The position numbers were made by a program, and so were the translations under genes. A stretch of DNA of 64,000 nt from Mixta tenebrionis (GTDB taxonomy: Bacteria > Pseudomonadota > Gammaproteobacteria > Enterobacterales > Enterobacteriaceae): assembly GCF_006517625.1 (NCBI RefSeq), contig NZ_VHQI01000015.1:7050-71049 (forward strand), written 5' to 3'. Below are positions 25,958-36,318 of the stretch, piece after piece. Under the pieces are notes generated by a model that had not been told where the DNA came from, made no database searches, and saw only the letters and a list, made by a program, of their open reading frames with translations. Positions within the stretch are counted from its first letter, which is position 1. The number at the start of each line of letters is the position of its first letter.

Positions 25958-27151
25958 ATGTCGAAAAAAAATATTGCAACCACCCTCGTCGGCGCGGGAA
26001 GAAAAAAACGTTATACGCAGGGTTCCGTTAACAGCGTGATTCAACGCGCCTCTTCACTGGTGTTTGATACCGTCGCCGATAAAAAGCGCGCTACCGCCGG
26101 GCGGGCGCAGGGCGAGCTGTTTTATGGGCGTCGCGGCACCCTGACTCACTTTTCATTGCAGGAAGCGATGTGCGAGCTGGAAGGCGGCGCAGGCTGCGCG
26201 CTCTATCCCTGCGGCGCGGCGGCGGTGGCCAACGCCATGCTGGCATTTGTCGAGGCGGGCGATGAGGTGCTGATGGCCGGCTCGGTCTATGAGCCGACGC
26301 AGGATTTCTGTAATAAGATCCTCAGCAAACTTAACGTGACCACGCGCTATTTCGATCACTGCATCGGCGCGGAGATCGCCGAGCTGGTGCAGCCCAATAC
26401 CAAAGTGGTGTTTCTTGAATCGCCCGCCTCCATCACCATGGAGGTGCAGGACGTGCCGGCGATCGTGCAGGCGGTGCGCAGCAAGGCGCCGGAAGCGATT
26501 ATCATGCTGGATAATACCTGGGCGGCGGGCGTACTGTTCCGCCCGCTGGATCACGGCGTGGATATTTCCATTCAGGCAGGCACCAAATATCTGGTCGGCC
26601 ATTCGGATGCGATGATCGGCACCGCCGTCAGCAATGCGCGCTGCTGGGATCGCCTGCGCGAGAACTCCTATCTGATGGGGCAGATGGTGGATGCCGATAC
26701 CGCCTATGTCACCAGCCGCGGCCTGCGCACGCTGGCGGTGCGCCTGCGCCAGCATGAGGAGAGCGCGCTGGCGGTCGCTCACTGGCTGGCGCAGCGTGCG
26801 GAAGTGGCGCGCGTAAATCATCCGGCGCTGGCGCAGTGTCCCGGACATCAGGCGTGGCGACGCGATTTCAGCGGCAGCAGCGGACTGTTTTCCTTTGTGC
26901 TGGAACAAAAACTAAACGACGAAAAACTGGCACACTTCCTCGACGGCTTCCACCATTTCAGCATGGCCTACTCCTGGGGCGGCTTCGAGTCGCTAATCCT
27001 GGCGAATCAGCCGGAGGAGCTGGCGGCGATCCGTCCGGTGAACGGCGTTGATTTTAGCGGCACGCTGGTTCGCCTGCATATTGGTCTGGAACATATCGAC
27101 GATCTGATTGCCGATTTAGCCGCCGGCTTTGCGCGTATCGCGCAGGCATAG
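25958..27151 (+). CDS. metC: Cystathionine beta-lyase MetC
   Basis: 397 aa PLP enzyme cleaving cystathionine to homocysteine, pyruvate and ammonia in methionine synthesis. PLP lysine in [14 protein letters not shown] (about residue 212), plus [13 protein letters not shown] and [12 protein letters not shown]. Start at [10 protein letters not shown] matches the E. coli N terminus; AGGA is about 11 bases upstream, and the frame is open to 25877. I could not find a convincing tandem MetJ box in the short upstream gap. Confidence 0.96.
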   Translation: MSKKNIATTLVGAGRKKRYTQGSVNSVIQRASSLVFDTVADKKRATAGRAQGELFYGRRGTLTHFSLQEAMCELEGGAGCALYPCGAAAVANAMLAFVEAGDEVLMAGSVYEPTQDFCNKILSKLNVTTRYFDHCIGAEIAELVQPNTKVVFLESPASITMEVQDVPAIVQAVRSKAPEAIIMLDNTWAAGVLFRPLDHGVDISIQAGTKYLVGHSDAMIGTAVSNARCWDRLRENSYLMGQMVDADTAYVTSRGLRTLAVRLRQHEESALAVAHWLAQRAEVARVNHPALAQCPGHQAWRRDFSGSSGLFSFVLEQKLNDEKLAHFLDGFHHFSMAYSWGGFESLILANQPEELAAIRPVNGVDFSGTLVRLHIGLEHIDDLIADLAAGFARIAQA

Positions 27152-27277
27152 GCGGCGCAAAGCACGCTAACCTTAAACAGAAGCTTAACGGCGCGCCTCC
27201 CCGCTCCCTTTGCTGCGGAGAAGGGCGGCCGTTTGCGGTTACACTTAGAATGATTACCACAGTCAACGAGGAAGCAG

Positions 27278-27943
27278 ATGGGTGTGATACATGAGATTGT
27301 CCAGGCGCTCTGGCATCAGGATTTTGCCGCGCTGGCCAATCCAGACGTGGTTTGGATCGTTTACGGCATTATGTTTACGACGCTGTTTCTGGAAAACGGT
27401 CTGCTCCCCGCTTCTTTCCTGCCCGGCGACAGCCTGCTGCTGCTGGCGGGCGCGATGATCGCCAAGGGCGTGATGGATTTTATTCCCACCATGGTGATCC
27501 TGACCACCGCCGCCAGCCTCGGCTGCTGGCTGAGCTATCTACAGGGGCGCTGGCTTGGCAACACTAAACTGGTGAAAAGCTGGCTGATGCATCTGCCGGC
27601 GCAATACCACCAGCGCGCCTGGCATCTGTTTAACCGCCACGGTCTGATGGCGCTGCTGGTAGGGCGTTTCCTGGCTTTCGTCCGCACGCTGCTGCCTACC
27701 ATGGCGGGCATTTCCGGCCTGCAAAACGGGCGTTTTCAGCTGTTTAACTGGCTGAGCGGCCTGCTGTGGGTAACGATTGTGGTTGCTTTCGGCTACGGTA
27801 TCAGCCAGGTACCCTTTATTAAGCGTCACGAAGATCAGGTAATGGCGATTCTGATTATTCTGCCGGTTGCCCTGCTGTTCCTCGGCCTGGCGGGCAGTAT
27901 CGCGCTGATCTGGAAAAAGCGCCGTCAGCGCCAGCGTGCCTGA
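27278..27943 (+). CDS. yghB: DedA-family membrane protein YghB
   Basis: 221 aa (E. coli YghB 219). DedA/SNARE-associated fold with signature [16 protein letters not shown] (about residues 39-54) and [16 protein letters not shown] with the important arginines. Members act as lipid scramblases/undecaprenyl-phosphate or phosphatidyl flippases and support membrane potential and cell division. GAGGAAG precedes the ATG. Same neighbours as E. coli (metC, yqhC). Confidence 0.95.
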   Translation: MGVIHEIVQALWHQDFAALANPDVVWIVYGIMFTTLFLENGLLPASFLPGDSLLLLAGAMIAKGVMDFIPTMVILTTAASLGCWLSYLQGRWLGNTKLVKSWLMHLPAQYHQRAWHLFNRHGLMALLVGRFLAFVRTLLPTMAGISGLQNGRFQLFNWLSGLLWVTIVVAFGYGISQVPFIKRHEDQVMAILIILPVALLFLGLAGSIALIWKKRRQRQRA

Positions 27944-27965
27944 ATCCGCTGCGGCGGCGGGATGG

Positions 27966-28859
27966 TTATCCCGCCAGCCGCATACGCATTATCTCCTCCC
28001 CCGGCGTTACGCCAAAATAGCGTTTGAACTCGCGCGAGAACTGCGAGGCGCTTTCATAACCTACCCGCATCGCCGCCGCGCTGGCCTTTAGCCCTTCCTG
28101 CAGCATCATGGTGCGCGCCTGGTGCAGGCGATAGCTTTTCAGATATTGCAGCGGCGAGGTGCTGGTAACCGCCTTGAAGCTATGGTGGAACGCCGAGACG
28201 CTCATATTAACCTCCGCCGCCAGCTGCTCCACGCTCAGGCTATCGGTGTAGCTGGTTTCAATACGGCGCAGCGCGCGCGCGATCTGGCTGAACCGGGTAT
28301 GGCGGCTGACCAGCGACAGCAGCGCGCCGCCGCACGGGCCGGTGAGGACGTAATAGAGGATTTCCCGCACGATCTGCGGGCCAAGCACGCGCGCATCGCG
28401 GTTATGCTGCATAACGTCGAGCAGCCGTTCGGTGGCGCAGAGCAGCGCTTCCGAAAGGAACGCGGAGTGGATGCCCTGGTTGAGCGGTTTCGGCTGGAAG
28501 CTGTCATCGTTGTTAAGCTCGATCAGCAGATCCTGCAATTTCAACATATCCACATGCAGCATCATCCCCGCCAGCGGAGTTTCCGGCGTGGCGAAGGTTT
28601 CACACTCGAACGGCAGCGGAACGGTGAGCATCAGATATTTGCTGGCGTCATAGTTGAAGGTAGTAGCGCCGATATGGCCCACTTTTTTGCCCTGAAACAG
28701 TACGACGATACCGGGACGATACATGACCGGAGTGCGCCCGCAGGGGTGGTCGGCGTAGAGCAGCTGGACTTCCGGCAGCTCCGGCAGCGCGGCGCGCCCT
28801 GCCTTACGCAGCCGTATGACTTTTTGCGCCAGGGTGGCGCAGATCGCTTCACGCTCCAT
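27966..28859 (-). CDS. yqhC: AraC-family activator YqhC
   Basis: 297 aa. The N-terminal AraC cupin-like domain (about 1-180) is followed by two helix-turn-helix motifs ([20 protein letters not shown] and [20 protein letters not shown]). In E. coli YqhC senses aldehydes and activates yqhD and dkgA. It is divergent from dkgA here, but yqhD is missing, so dkgA should be its nearest remaining target. Confidence 0.93.
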   Translation of the reverse strand: MEREAICATLAQKVIRLRKAGRAALPELPEVQLLYADHPCGRTPVMYRPGIVVLFQGKKVGHIGATTFNYDASKYLMLTVPLPFECETFATPETPLAGMMLHVDMLKLQDLLIELNNDDSFQPKPLNQGIHSAFLSEALLCATERLLDVMQHNRDARVLGPQIVREILYYVLTGPCGGALLSLVSRHTRFSQIARALRRIETSYTDSLSVEQLAAEVNMSVSAFHHSFKAVTSTSPLQYLKSYRLHQARTMMLQEGLKASAAAMRVGYESASQFSREFKRYFGVTPGEEIMRMRLAG

Positions 28860-29068
28860 TGTGTTTACTCGCTGAGAAATTTTTACGGCAGTGTGCCCGT
28901 TGTGGATGCAATTCTCCAGCCGTTAGCAGAATCAGGCAAGATTCCCGCAGAAACGAGCATTGAGGCGCCGGCAGCCGTTGACCACAATGGGTTGCGCCTC
29001 AGGCGCGCGAGGATATCTCGACTAGACTTAAGCGTTATCCGGTCTAATTACCCCATTAAGGAGACGTT

Positions 29069-29893
29069 ATGGCAGACCAACCGATTATTAAGTTGCGCGA
29101 CGGCAATATGATGCCACAGCTGGGACTGGGCGTGTGGCAGGCCAGCATTGAGGAGGCGCGCAATGCGGCGCTGAAGGCGCTGGAAGTTGGCTACCGCTCT
29201 ATTGATACCGCCGCTATTTATAAGAATGAGGAAGGTATCGGTCAGGCTTTGCAGCAGACCGACGTGCCGCGCGAGGATATTTTCGTGACCACCAAGCTGT
29301 GGAATGAGGATCAGCTGAACTGGCAGCAGGCGATGGAGAGCAGTTTGCAAAAGTTGCAGCTGGATTCGGTGGATCTTTATTTAATGCACTGGCCCTGCCC
29401 CGGCAACGACAATTATGTCGCGGCCTGGAAGGGGATGATTGAGCTGCAGCAGCAGGGTCTGACGAAGAGTATTGGGGTATGTAATTTTCAGGAGAAGCAT
29501 CTGAAGCGGCTGATTGATGAAACGGGCGTGACGCCGGTAGTTAATCAGGTAGAGCTGCATCCGATGCTACAGCAGCGCGAACTGCATGCCTGGAATGCGA
29601 TGCATCAGATTCAGACCGAGTCCTGGAGCCCACTGGCGCAGGGCGGCAAGGGCGTGTTCGATCAGGATGTGATTAAGCAGCTGGCGAAGAAGTATGGTAA
29701 GACGCCTGCGCAGGTGGTGATTCGCTGGCATCTGGATAGCGGTCTGGTAGTGATTCCGAAGTCGGTGACGCCGTCGCGCATTGAGGAGAATTTCCACGTG
29801 TTTGATTTCCGTCTGGAGAAGAGGGAGATTAGCGAGATCGCGAAGCTTGATAGCGGTAACCGTCTGGGGCCGCACCCGGATGAGCTGAACTAA
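29069..29893 (+). CDS. dkgA: Aldo-keto reductase DkgA (2,5-diketo-D-gluconate reductase A)
   Basis: 274 aa NADPH-dependent AKR5-type reductase of 2,5-diketogluconate, methylglyoxal and beta-keto esters. Catalytic tetrad readable as Asp and Tyr in SIDTAAIYKNEEG, Lys in VTTKLWNED and His in LYLMHWPCPG. NADP site IPKSVTPSRIEEN. AAGGAG is 6 bases before the ATG. Divergent from yqhC. Confidence 0.95.
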   Translation: MADQPIIKLRDGNMMPQLGLGVWQASIEEARNAALKALEVGYRSIDTAAIYKNEEGIGQALQQTDVPREDIFVTTKLWNEDQLNWQQAMESSLQKLQLDSVDLYLMHWPCPGNDNYVAAWKGMIELQQQGLTKSIGVCNFQEKHLKRLIDETGVTPVVNQVELHPMLQQRELHAWNAMHQIQTESWSPLAQGGKGVFDQDVIKQLAKKYGKTPAQVVIRWHLDSGLVVIPKSVTPSRIEENFHVFDFRLEKREISEIAKLDSGNRLGPHPDELN

Positions 29894-29962
29894 GTTACGG
29901 GGCGCTGCTGCCAGTATTGTGCCCGCACGGAGAGAGCGGGCCAGGTAAAAATGTACGCGGCG

Positions 29963-31390
29963 CTAGCCGCCCTGCGCTGGCAGCACCTGTAGCTGTCCGG
30001 CGCTGCCGCGATCCGCCATTTCCAGCGTCTGGCTGTGGTAGACGAACGGGAAATGCTCAGAAGAAGATTGCGTGAAAGCCACCAGCAACTCTACTTCGCC
30101 ATCGATCCAGACGGTATCTTTCCAGCCGCGATCTTCGCCAAACGGCTGCGCGCCGTTAACGCTTTTTATCAGGAAGGCGACGCCCTGAATGTGAAACGCC
30201 TGCGGCGTATCGGCATGCACGATCCAGCGCTCATAAGTGCCCTGCTGCGCCTGGATATCGATACGAGAGAGATCCCACAGCGCGCCATTGATACCCGGCT
30301 GCGCGTCGCCCAGACGCAGCTCGCGCGTGCGTATCGGCGCGCCGTCGATGATTTGGTCAGCCAGCAGGCGCATCGGCAGGTTATCGGTCACCAGAGGCAG
30401 CAGGCCGGTTGGACGCAGCGTCAGGATCAGCGTTGAGGTTAAAATAGTGGAAGGTTCAAACAGGCCGCGCAGGCGATCCATGATCCCCGCCGCCACGCCT
30501 GCGGTAATCGAGACTTCTTCGCCCTGCGACATATCCAGCAGCACTTCGCGACGCTCGCCGGGCGCCAGCGAGAGCTGCTGCACGGCAACCGGCGCCGGCA
30601 GGAAACCCTGATCGCTGGCGATAACGTGGAACGGGCGATTGTCGCTAAGAACCATTTCATAGCGCCGACAGTTAGAGGCGTTGAGCAGCCGCAGGCGCAC
30701 CCAGCCGCGCGACACTTCAATAAAGGGATTTTGCACGCCGTTAACCAGCAGCGTATCGCCCACCAGCCCGCCGTTTTCCGGCGGGTTGTAGATCGGCGTA
30801 CCGAAGTTATCGAGGCGCTTATCCTGAATAATCAACGGAAAATCATCGACGCCGTAATGTTTGGGAATCGGCAGCGACTGGCTGAGCTCATCTTCAATCA
30901 GCCACATGCCCGCCAGGCCGTTATAGACGTGCTGCGCCATATGGCCAGGCGTAGTAGCGTGATACCAGCAGGTGGCGGCGCGTTGGCGGATCGGCAGTAC
31001 CGGCGCCCAGTCAACGCCGGGCGACATCAGTCGCGGAGCGCCGCCGCTCAGCGCGCCGGGCACCAGCAGGCCGCCGACGCTCATCGCTACCGGTTCGTTA
31101 AGGCGGTTATTGTAGATAAGTTTGGCATCGTCGCCGCTCCAGACGCGCACCGTTGGCCCCAGATAGAGCCCGTTAACGCCCCACACCGACGCCTTATTGC
31201 CGCTGCCGGAAAAGCTCCAGTGGCTGCGCTGGATAGTCAGAAACAGCGGCTGGCCGCGACGCGATTCCAGCAACGGCGGTATCGGTAACGGCGTTTCACT
31301 GCCAGCCGCCGCACGGGCGCTACAGGGCAACGCGCCCGCGCACAGGGCGATGCCCGATGCCTGTATAAATTGACGTCGACTGAAAGACAT
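29963..31390 (-). CDS. ftsP: Cell division protein FtsP (SufI)
   Basis: 475 aa multicopper-oxidase fold without the copper ligands; protects the divisome under stress. The N terminus has a Tat signal: twin arginine in SFSRRQFIQ, hydrophobic stretch, cleavage near CSARA (about residue 27). Export by Tat is expected. GGAG precedes the ATG by 5 bases. Downstream of plsC and parC, the same order as E. coli parC-plsC-ftsP. Confidence 0.95.
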   Translation of the reverse strand: MSFSRRQFIQASGIALCAGALPCSARAAAGSETPLPIPPLLESRRGQPLFLTIQRSHWSFSGSGNKASVWGVNGLYLGPTVRVWSGDDAKLIYNNRLNEPVAMSVGGLLVPGALSGGAPRLMSPGVDWAPVLPIRQRAATCWYHATTPGHMAQHVYNGLAGMWLIEDELSQSLPIPKHYGVDDFPLIIQDKRLDNFGTPIYNPPENGGLVGDTLLVNGVQNPFIEVSRGWVRLRLLNASNCRRYEMVLSDNRPFHVIASDQGFLPAPVAVQQLSLAPGERREVLLDMSQGEEVSITAGVAAGIMDRLRGLFEPSTILTSTLILTLRPTGLLPLVTDNLPMRLLADQIIDGAPIRTRELRLGDAQPGINGALWDLSRIDIQAQQGTYERWIVHADTPQAFHIQGVAFLIKSVNGAQPFGEDRGWKDTVWIDGEVELLVAFTQSSSEHFPFVYHSQTLEMADRGSAGQLQVLPAQGG

Positions 31391-31485
31391 AACGACTCCA
31401 TAGCGGTGCGCGGCAAGAGGCTGACGCAGTCCGTTTTTATTGTTGTTCAGGGATTGCTGTGGGCCGCGACCGCGGCCCGAATGAA

Positions 31486-32223
31486 TTATAATTTACCGCT
31501 GGCTTCCCGTTCAGCTACTTCGGCATCCAGTTCAATAAGTTTAGCCTGCATCAGCTCGCGGCAGTACGTCGCCAGCTTGCGCACCGATTCTTTTTCAAAA
31601 TCAGCCACATCAATTGGCGGCAGCATTTCGACAATCACCAATCCGTTTTTCCAGCGGTTGAGCTTGATTTTATCGTGCGTATTCGAGACGACGATCGGAA
31701 TAATCGGCACGCCCGCCGCTACCGCCGCGTGAAACGCGCCGGTTTTAAACGGCAGCAGCCCGCGCCCGCGGCTGCGCGTTCCTTCCGGGAACATCCAGAA
31801 AGAGATACGCTTTTTATTAAACTCTTCTACCACCCTGGCGATAGTGCTGTGCGCCTTGGCGCGATTATCGCGATCGATCAGCAGGTTGCCCGTCAGCCAG
31901 TAAAGCTGGCCGAAAAAAGGGATCCACAGCAGGCTTTTTTTCCCCACGGTAACCGTGGTCGGCTGAACAATATTCGCGGCGGTAATCATATCGAAATTGT
32001 TCTGATGGTTAGCAATGTAGATGGCATTGCCGTAGTTTGCCGCATCCTGCGGCTTACGCACCTCAACCTTCACGCCAAACACCGGCGCCAGCGCGCCGAA
32101 CATGCGGCCGAAAGTGGCGACATGGCGCGGATTACGCGGCGAAAACAGACACCTGATACAGCCAAATACACACACCAGAATGGAATAAATAACAACTATC
32201 AGGGTACGTAAAATTACCAGCAT
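31486..32223 (-). CDS. plsC: 1-acyl-sn-glycerol-3-phosphate acyltransferase PlsC
   Basis: 245 aa, same length as E. coli. Inner-membrane enzyme making phosphatidic acid from lysophosphatidic acid. Catalytic motif NHQNNFD (about residues 72-78) and FPEGTRSRG are present; N-terminal membrane helix residues 3-25. Start at 32223 has GAGG about 5 bases upstream; the frame opens further to 32307 without support. Confidence 0.97.
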   Translation of the reverse strand: MLVILRTLIVVIYSILVCVFGCIRCLFSPRNPRHVATFGRMFGALAPVFGVKVEVRKPQDAANYGNAIYIANHQNNFDMITAANIVQPTTVTVGKKSLLWIPFFGQLYWLTGNLLIDRDNRAKAHSTIARVVEEFNKKRISFWMFPEGTRSRGRGLLPFKTGAFHAAVAAGVPIIPIVVSNTHDKIKLNRWKNGLVIVEMLPPIDVADFEKESVRKLATYCRELMQAKLIELDAEVAEREASGKL

Positions 32224-32327
32224 AACGACCTCATTGTGGCTTCCGCCTAAGTATACCGGCTGGTTAAAAACCTGCCGATACCGCCCCGGCGCCCGCCTGA
32301 GCGGCACGCCGGTATCCTTGCCCGTAC

Positions 32328-34601
32328 TCAGGCCTCGCTGTCGTCAGAAACGGCGCGTGCCGGCGCGTCAATCTCAACGCGATCGATGCGCTGCAGCCCG
32401 CGCGGCAACAGCGTACCGCGACGCCCGCGTTCGGCGCGGAACTTCTGCAGCTCTTCCGAGCGCAGCGTAAGCTTGCGCTTGCCGACATGGAGCGTGACCG
32501 CGCTGCCCGGCGGCAGCAGGTAGAGCCAGGCGAGACGATCTTCACCGCTGGCGGCCTGCGCCGACGGAATAGAGATGATTTTGTTGCCTTTGCCTTTCGA
32601 CAGCTGCGGCAGATCGCCTACCGGGAACATCAGCATACGTCCCGCAGCGGTAATCGCCAGCAGCATATCGTCATCGCTGTGAATCGCCAGCGGCGTCATC
32701 ACTTTAGCGTTTTCCGGCAGCGTCAGCAGCGCTTTACCGGCGCGGTTGCGCGATATCAGATCGGCAAAGGTGCAGACAAAGCCGTAGCCGGCGTCGGAAG
32801 CCATCAGCAGACGCTGGTTTTCCGCCTCCATCAGTACCTGCTCAATTACCGCGCCCGGCGGCGGCGTCAGCTTGCCGGTAAGCGGTTCGCCCTGGCTACG
32901 CGCCGACGGCAGCGTAGTGGGATCGAGCGTATAGCTGCGTCCGGTAGAGTCGATAAAGGCCACCGGCTGGTTGCTTTTGCCGCGCGCGGCGGCCAGATAG
33001 CTGTCGCCTGCTTTGTAGCTTAGCCCGCCAGGATCGATATCGTGGCCTTTGGCGCTGCGCACCCAGCCCATCTGCGACAGGACGATGGTAACCGGCTCGG
33101 ACGGCACCAGCTCGTTTTCGCTGATCGCCTTCGCCTCTTCCCGCTCGTTCAGCGGTGAACGACGCGCGTCGCCGTAGGCTTCGCTGTCCGCCAGCAGCTC
33201 TTTTTTCAGCAGCGTATTCATGCGGCGCTCGGAGGCCAGCGTCGCCTGCAGGCCGTCGCGCTCTTTTTCCAGCTCGCTCTGCTCGCCGCGAATCTTCATC
33301 TCTTCCAGCTTCGCCAGATGACGCAGCTTTAACTCCAGAATCGCTTCCGCCTGGGTTTCGCTGATGCCGAAACGCGACATCAGCGCGGGCTTCGGCTGAT
33401 CTTCGCTACGGATGATCTCAATCACTTCATCAATATTAAGGAAGGCGACCAGCAGGCCCTCAAGGATATGCAGGCGCTTCAGCACCTTATCCAGGCGGTG
33501 CTGCAGGCGGCGGCGCACCGTATCGCGCCGGAACACCAGCCACTCGCTCAGGATCTCCAGCAGGTTTTTCACCGCCGGACGGTTATCCAGCCCGATCATA
33601 TTCAGGTTGATGCGGTAGCTTTTTTCCAGATCGGTGGTGGCGAACAGATGGTTCATCACCTGATCGAGATCAACGCGGTTTGAACGCGGCACCAGCACCA
33701 GACGCGTCGGGTTCTCGTGATCCGATTCATCGCGCAGATCTTCAACCATCGGCAGCTTTTTATTGCGCATCTGGGCAGCGATCTGCTCCAGCACGCGCGC
33801 GCCGGAAACCTGATGCGGCAGCGCGGTGATCACCACGTCGCCATCCTCTTTTTTCCATACCGCGCGCTGACGCACCGATCCGCGCCCGTTTTGATAGATT
33901 TTACGGATCTCGTCGCGCGGCGTGATAATTTCCGCTTCGGTGGGAAAATCCGGTCCCTGCACGATCTCCAGCAGCTCATCGAGGCTGGTTTTCGGATTGT
34001 CGATCAGCGCGATGGTCGCCTGCGCCACTTCCCGCAGGTTGTGCGGCGGGATATCGGTCGCCATGCCGACGGCGATACCGGTGGTGCCGTTCAGCAGGAT
34101 GTTCGGCAGGCGCGCCGGCAGCATTTTCGGCTCGCTCATGGTGCCGTCAAAATTGGGCACGAAATCGACCGTTCCCTGCCCCAGCTCGCCCAGCAGCACC
34201 TCAGCGTAACGCGACAGACGCGATTCGGTATAGCGCATCGCAGCGAAGGATTTCGGATCGTCCGGCGCGCCCCAGTTGCCCTGCCCATCGACCAGCGGAT
34301 AGCGATAGGAGAACGGCTGCGCCATCAGCACCATCGCTTCATAGCAGGCGCTGTCGCCGTGCGGATGATATTTACCCAGCACGTCGCCCACGGTACGCGC
34401 CGATTTTTTGAATTTTGCGCTGGCGTTCAGCCCCAGCTCCGACATCGCATAGACAATACGACGCTGTACCGGCTTCAGGCCGTCGCCAATATAGGGAAGC
34501 GCCCTGTCCATGATGACGTACATGGAGTAGTTCAGGTACGCATTCTCGGTAAACTTATGCAGAGCAAGACGCTCTGCACCATCCTGCGTCAAGTCACTCA
34601 T
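32328..34601 (-). CDS. parC: DNA topoisomerase IV subunit A ParC
   Basis: 757 aa. Breakage-reunion domain with the catalytic tyrosine in [14 protein letters not shown]-terminal beta-pinwheel from about residue 500. The quinolone-determining region [12 protein letters not shown] keeps Ser84 and Glu88 (equivalent to E. coli Ser80 and Glu84), so no classical resistance change is seen. GAGG precedes the ATG. Decatenates daughter chromosomes with ParE, encoded 3.7 kb away. Confidence 0.97.
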   Translation of the reverse strand: MSDLTQDGAERLALHKFTENAYLNYSMYVIMDRALPYIGDGLKPVQRRIVYAMSELGLNASAKFKKSARTVGDVLGKYHPHGDSACYEAMVLMAQPFSYRYPLVDGQGNWGAPDDPKSFAAMRYTESRLSRYAEVLLGELGQGTVDFVPNFDGTMSEPKMLPARLPNILLNGTTGIAVGMATDIPPHNLREVAQATIALIDNPKTSLDELLEIVQGPDFPTEAEIITPRDEIRKIYQNGRGSVRQRAVWKKEDGDVVITALPHQVSGARVLEQIAAQMRNKKLPMVEDLRDESDHENPTRLVLVPRSNRVDLDQVMNHLFATTDLEKSYRINLNMIGLDNRPAVKNLLEILSEWLVFRRDTVRRRLQHRLDKVLKRLHILEGLLVAFLNIDEVIEIIRSEDQPKPALMSRFGISETQAEAILELKLRHLAKLEEMKIRGEQSELEKERDGLQATLASERRMNTLLKKELLADSEAYGDARRSPLNEREEAKAISENELVPSEPVTIVLSQMGWVRSAKGHDIDPGGLSYKAGDSYLAAARGKSNQPVAFIDSTGRSYTLDPTTLPSARSQGEPLTGKLTPPPGAVIEQVLMEAENQRLLMASDAGYGFVCTFADLISRNRAGKALLTLPENAKVMTPLAIHSDDDMLLAITAAGRMLMFPVGDLPQLSKGKGNKIISIPSAQAASGEDRLAWLYLLPPGSAVTLHVGKRKLTLRSEELQKFRAERGRRGTLLPRGLQRIDRVEIDAPARAVSDDSEA

Positions 34602-34864
34602 TAATTATTCCTCACGTTGCGGCGGGCGGCAGCGCGCCGCATGACGATCTGTTTGGCGAGGATAGTACCTTATCTGGTGCGGCGATGTCACAGATTAGTC
34701 ATCGGCTGAAGCGGCAGTTTCTCTTGTCCGCTTTATCCATTTTTACTTCATATTGAACGGTGATTATTGCTCTGACAGCAAAAGTGTTATGATCAAACGT
34801 ACATTTTTCTGCGCCGGCTGCACGCGTACACTGCCCGCAGCCTTTTTTAACGGAGCAACGCATT

Positions 34865-35446
34865 ATGAGCAAGATTCTGATTCTCGACGCAGGCAAAAAA
34901 TTCGCCCACTCGAACGGCGAGCTGAACCACACTATGGCCAACGTGGCCGAAACCTTTCTACGCGATTTGGGCCATGAGGTACAGGTAACGCGCGTTGATG
35001 ACGGCTATGATATTCAGCAGGAAGTGCAGAAGTATCTCGATAGCGACGTGGTGATCTATCAGATGCCGGGCTGGTGGATGGGCGAGCCGTGGATCCTGAA
35101 AAAATATATCGACGAAGTTTTTACTGAAGGTCACGGCTCGCTGTACGCCAGCGACGGACGTACCCGCTCCGACGCCAGTAAGAAGTATGGTTCCGGCGGC
35201 CTGCTGCAGGGGAAAAAATATATGCTGTCGCTGACCTGGAACGCGCCGCTGGAGGCTTTTACCGATCCGCAGCAGTTCTTTGAAGGCGTCGGCGTGGACG
35301 GGCTTTATCTGCATTTCCATAAGGCCAACCAGTTCCTCGGTATGGAGGGTCTGCCCACCTTTATCTGTAACGACGTGATTAAACAGCCGGATATCCCGCG
35401 CGATATCGAGCGCTACCGTGAGCACCTGGGCAAAATCTTTGCTTAA
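34865..35446 (+). CDS. mdaB: NADPH:quinone oxidoreductase MdaB
   Basis: 193 aa flavodoxin-fold FAD enzyme that reduces quinones by two electrons. Typical stretches: DAGKKFAHSNGELNHTM near the N terminus and YQMPGWWMGEPWILKKYIDE (about residues 65-84). GGAG lies about 9-10 bases before the ATG. Followed 31 bases later by ygiN, with which it forms a proposed quinone redox cycle. Confidence 0.96.
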   Translation: MSKILILDAGKKFAHSNGELNHTMANVAETFLRDLGHEVQVTRVDDGYDIQQEVQKYLDSDVVIYQMPGWWMGEPWILKKYIDEVFTEGHGSLYASDGRTRSDASKKYGSGGLLQGKKYMLSLTWNAPLEAFTDPQQFFEGVGVDGLYLHFHKANQFLGMEGLPTFICNDVIKQPDIPRDIERYREHLGKIFA

Positions 35447-35477
35447 CTTAAAGCTCTGAACAGATCCGGGGCTAATT

Positions 35478-35813
35478 ATGCTGACAGTTGTAGCGGAGAT
35501 TTGCGTTAAGCCGGGCCGCCGCGAGGCGGTGCTGGCGGCAATACGGGAGCTGACGCCAACCGTTCTTCAGGAGGAGGGCTGCAGTAAATATCAGGTACTG
35601 GTAGATCATCAGGCGCAGGTGCCGTGGAAACAGAATCTGCCCGATTCCATTTTTATGCTGGAGTATTGGGAAAGCCTGCGCCACCTGGAAAAACATCAAC
35701 AGCAGCCGCATATGGATGCGCATCGCGAGCGTATTAAAGATGAGGTGGTGGATGTGAAGATTCTGGTGATGGAAGATCCCTGTGACGCGGCGCCTGACGC
35801 CCCGGCGCTGTAG
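35478..35813 (+). CDS. ygiN: Quinol monooxygenase YgiN
   Basis: 111 aa ABM-fold dimeric monooxygenase (E. coli 104 aa); the extra residues are an acidic/proline-rich tail (DPCDAAPDAPAL). Core visible as VVAEICVKPG, EEGCSKYQVLVDH and FMLEYWESLRHLEKH. Acts on menadiol/quinols made by MdaB. Last core gene before the accessory pocket. Confidence 0.92.
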   Translation: MLTVVAEICVKPGRREAVLAAIRELTPTVLQEEGCSKYQVLVDHQAQVPWKQNLPDSIFMLEYWESLRHLEKHQQQPHMDAHRERIKDEVVDVKILVMEDPCDAAPDAPAL

Positions 35814-35931
35814 CCAGGCGATGCTGCTGCCACGGCGGGCCGTATCACCCGCGGCCTGTCGCTTTTTCTCTTCGCCGCCGCGACAGGAGTGGCTAACCGC
35901 CAGGCCGACGCTGCGTGCTGCCGCGTAACCG

Positions 35932-36318
35932 TTAGCCTGCGCTGCGCCGGTATCGGCCTGAAGGTGCGACTCCCTGCCCGCTTGCTATATCGCAGACTGT
36001 AGCTCCTGCCTGTTTGCTTATATCGTAGACTATAGATCCTGCCTGCTCGCTTATATTGCAGGCTGTAGCTTCTGCCTGCTTAGTTAGTATCGCAGGCCGC
36101 GTTTTTCTGTGCGTCGTTGCTATGACAGCGGCCGGTCCGGCGACGCTGCAGCCCCGGCCCGGCCGTTTCCCGTCAGATAATAAACCATGCTGTAGCCTGT
36201 TCCTTTCACCTTGCCTGCCACCTCCTCTGCTCTGAAATTTCAGCCTGACGCCGTCTTTGCGCTCTTTAGCGGAAAACCGGCTCTTCCCGCCTGCTGGTTT
36301 AACCATACGGCTTTCCAT
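35932..36318 (-). CDS. Doubtful 128-aa ORF carrying an 11-aa tandem repeat
   Basis: Open minus-strand frame overlapping the end of the holin-like gene by 20 bases. The first half is basic, the second contains about three 11-residue units of the form QAxxxxxxISx (for example QAGSIVYDISK) encoded by the 33-base minisatellite. No Shine-Dalgarno is visible before the ATG. It could be a by-product of the repeat staying in frame; I have no family match. Low confidence that it is translated. Confidence 0.25.
   Translation of the reverse strand: MESRMVKPAGGKSRFSAKERKDGVRLKFQSRGGGRQGERNRLQHGLLSDGKRPGRGCSVAGPAAVIATTHRKTRPAILTKQAEATACNISEQAGSIVYDISKQAGATVCDIASGQGVAPSGRYRRSAG
35983..36101. repeat. 33-base minisatellite, about 3.5 copies
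   Basis: Three 33-base units at 35983-36015, 36016-36048 and 36049-36081, plus a partial fourth with a one-base shift. Each has the pattern TATATCG-CAGAC-TGTAG-CTCCTGCCTG with a few substitutions. A 33-base period keeps all frames open, so an 11-residue repeat appears in the minus-strand ORF. Copy number may vary between strains. Confidence 0.8.

Noticed and set aside
28122-29111. 329-codon plus-strand frame over yqhC and the start of dkgA
   Set aside because: Antisense to a recognised AraC regulator and reads into dkgA out of frame; no ribosome site or family features.
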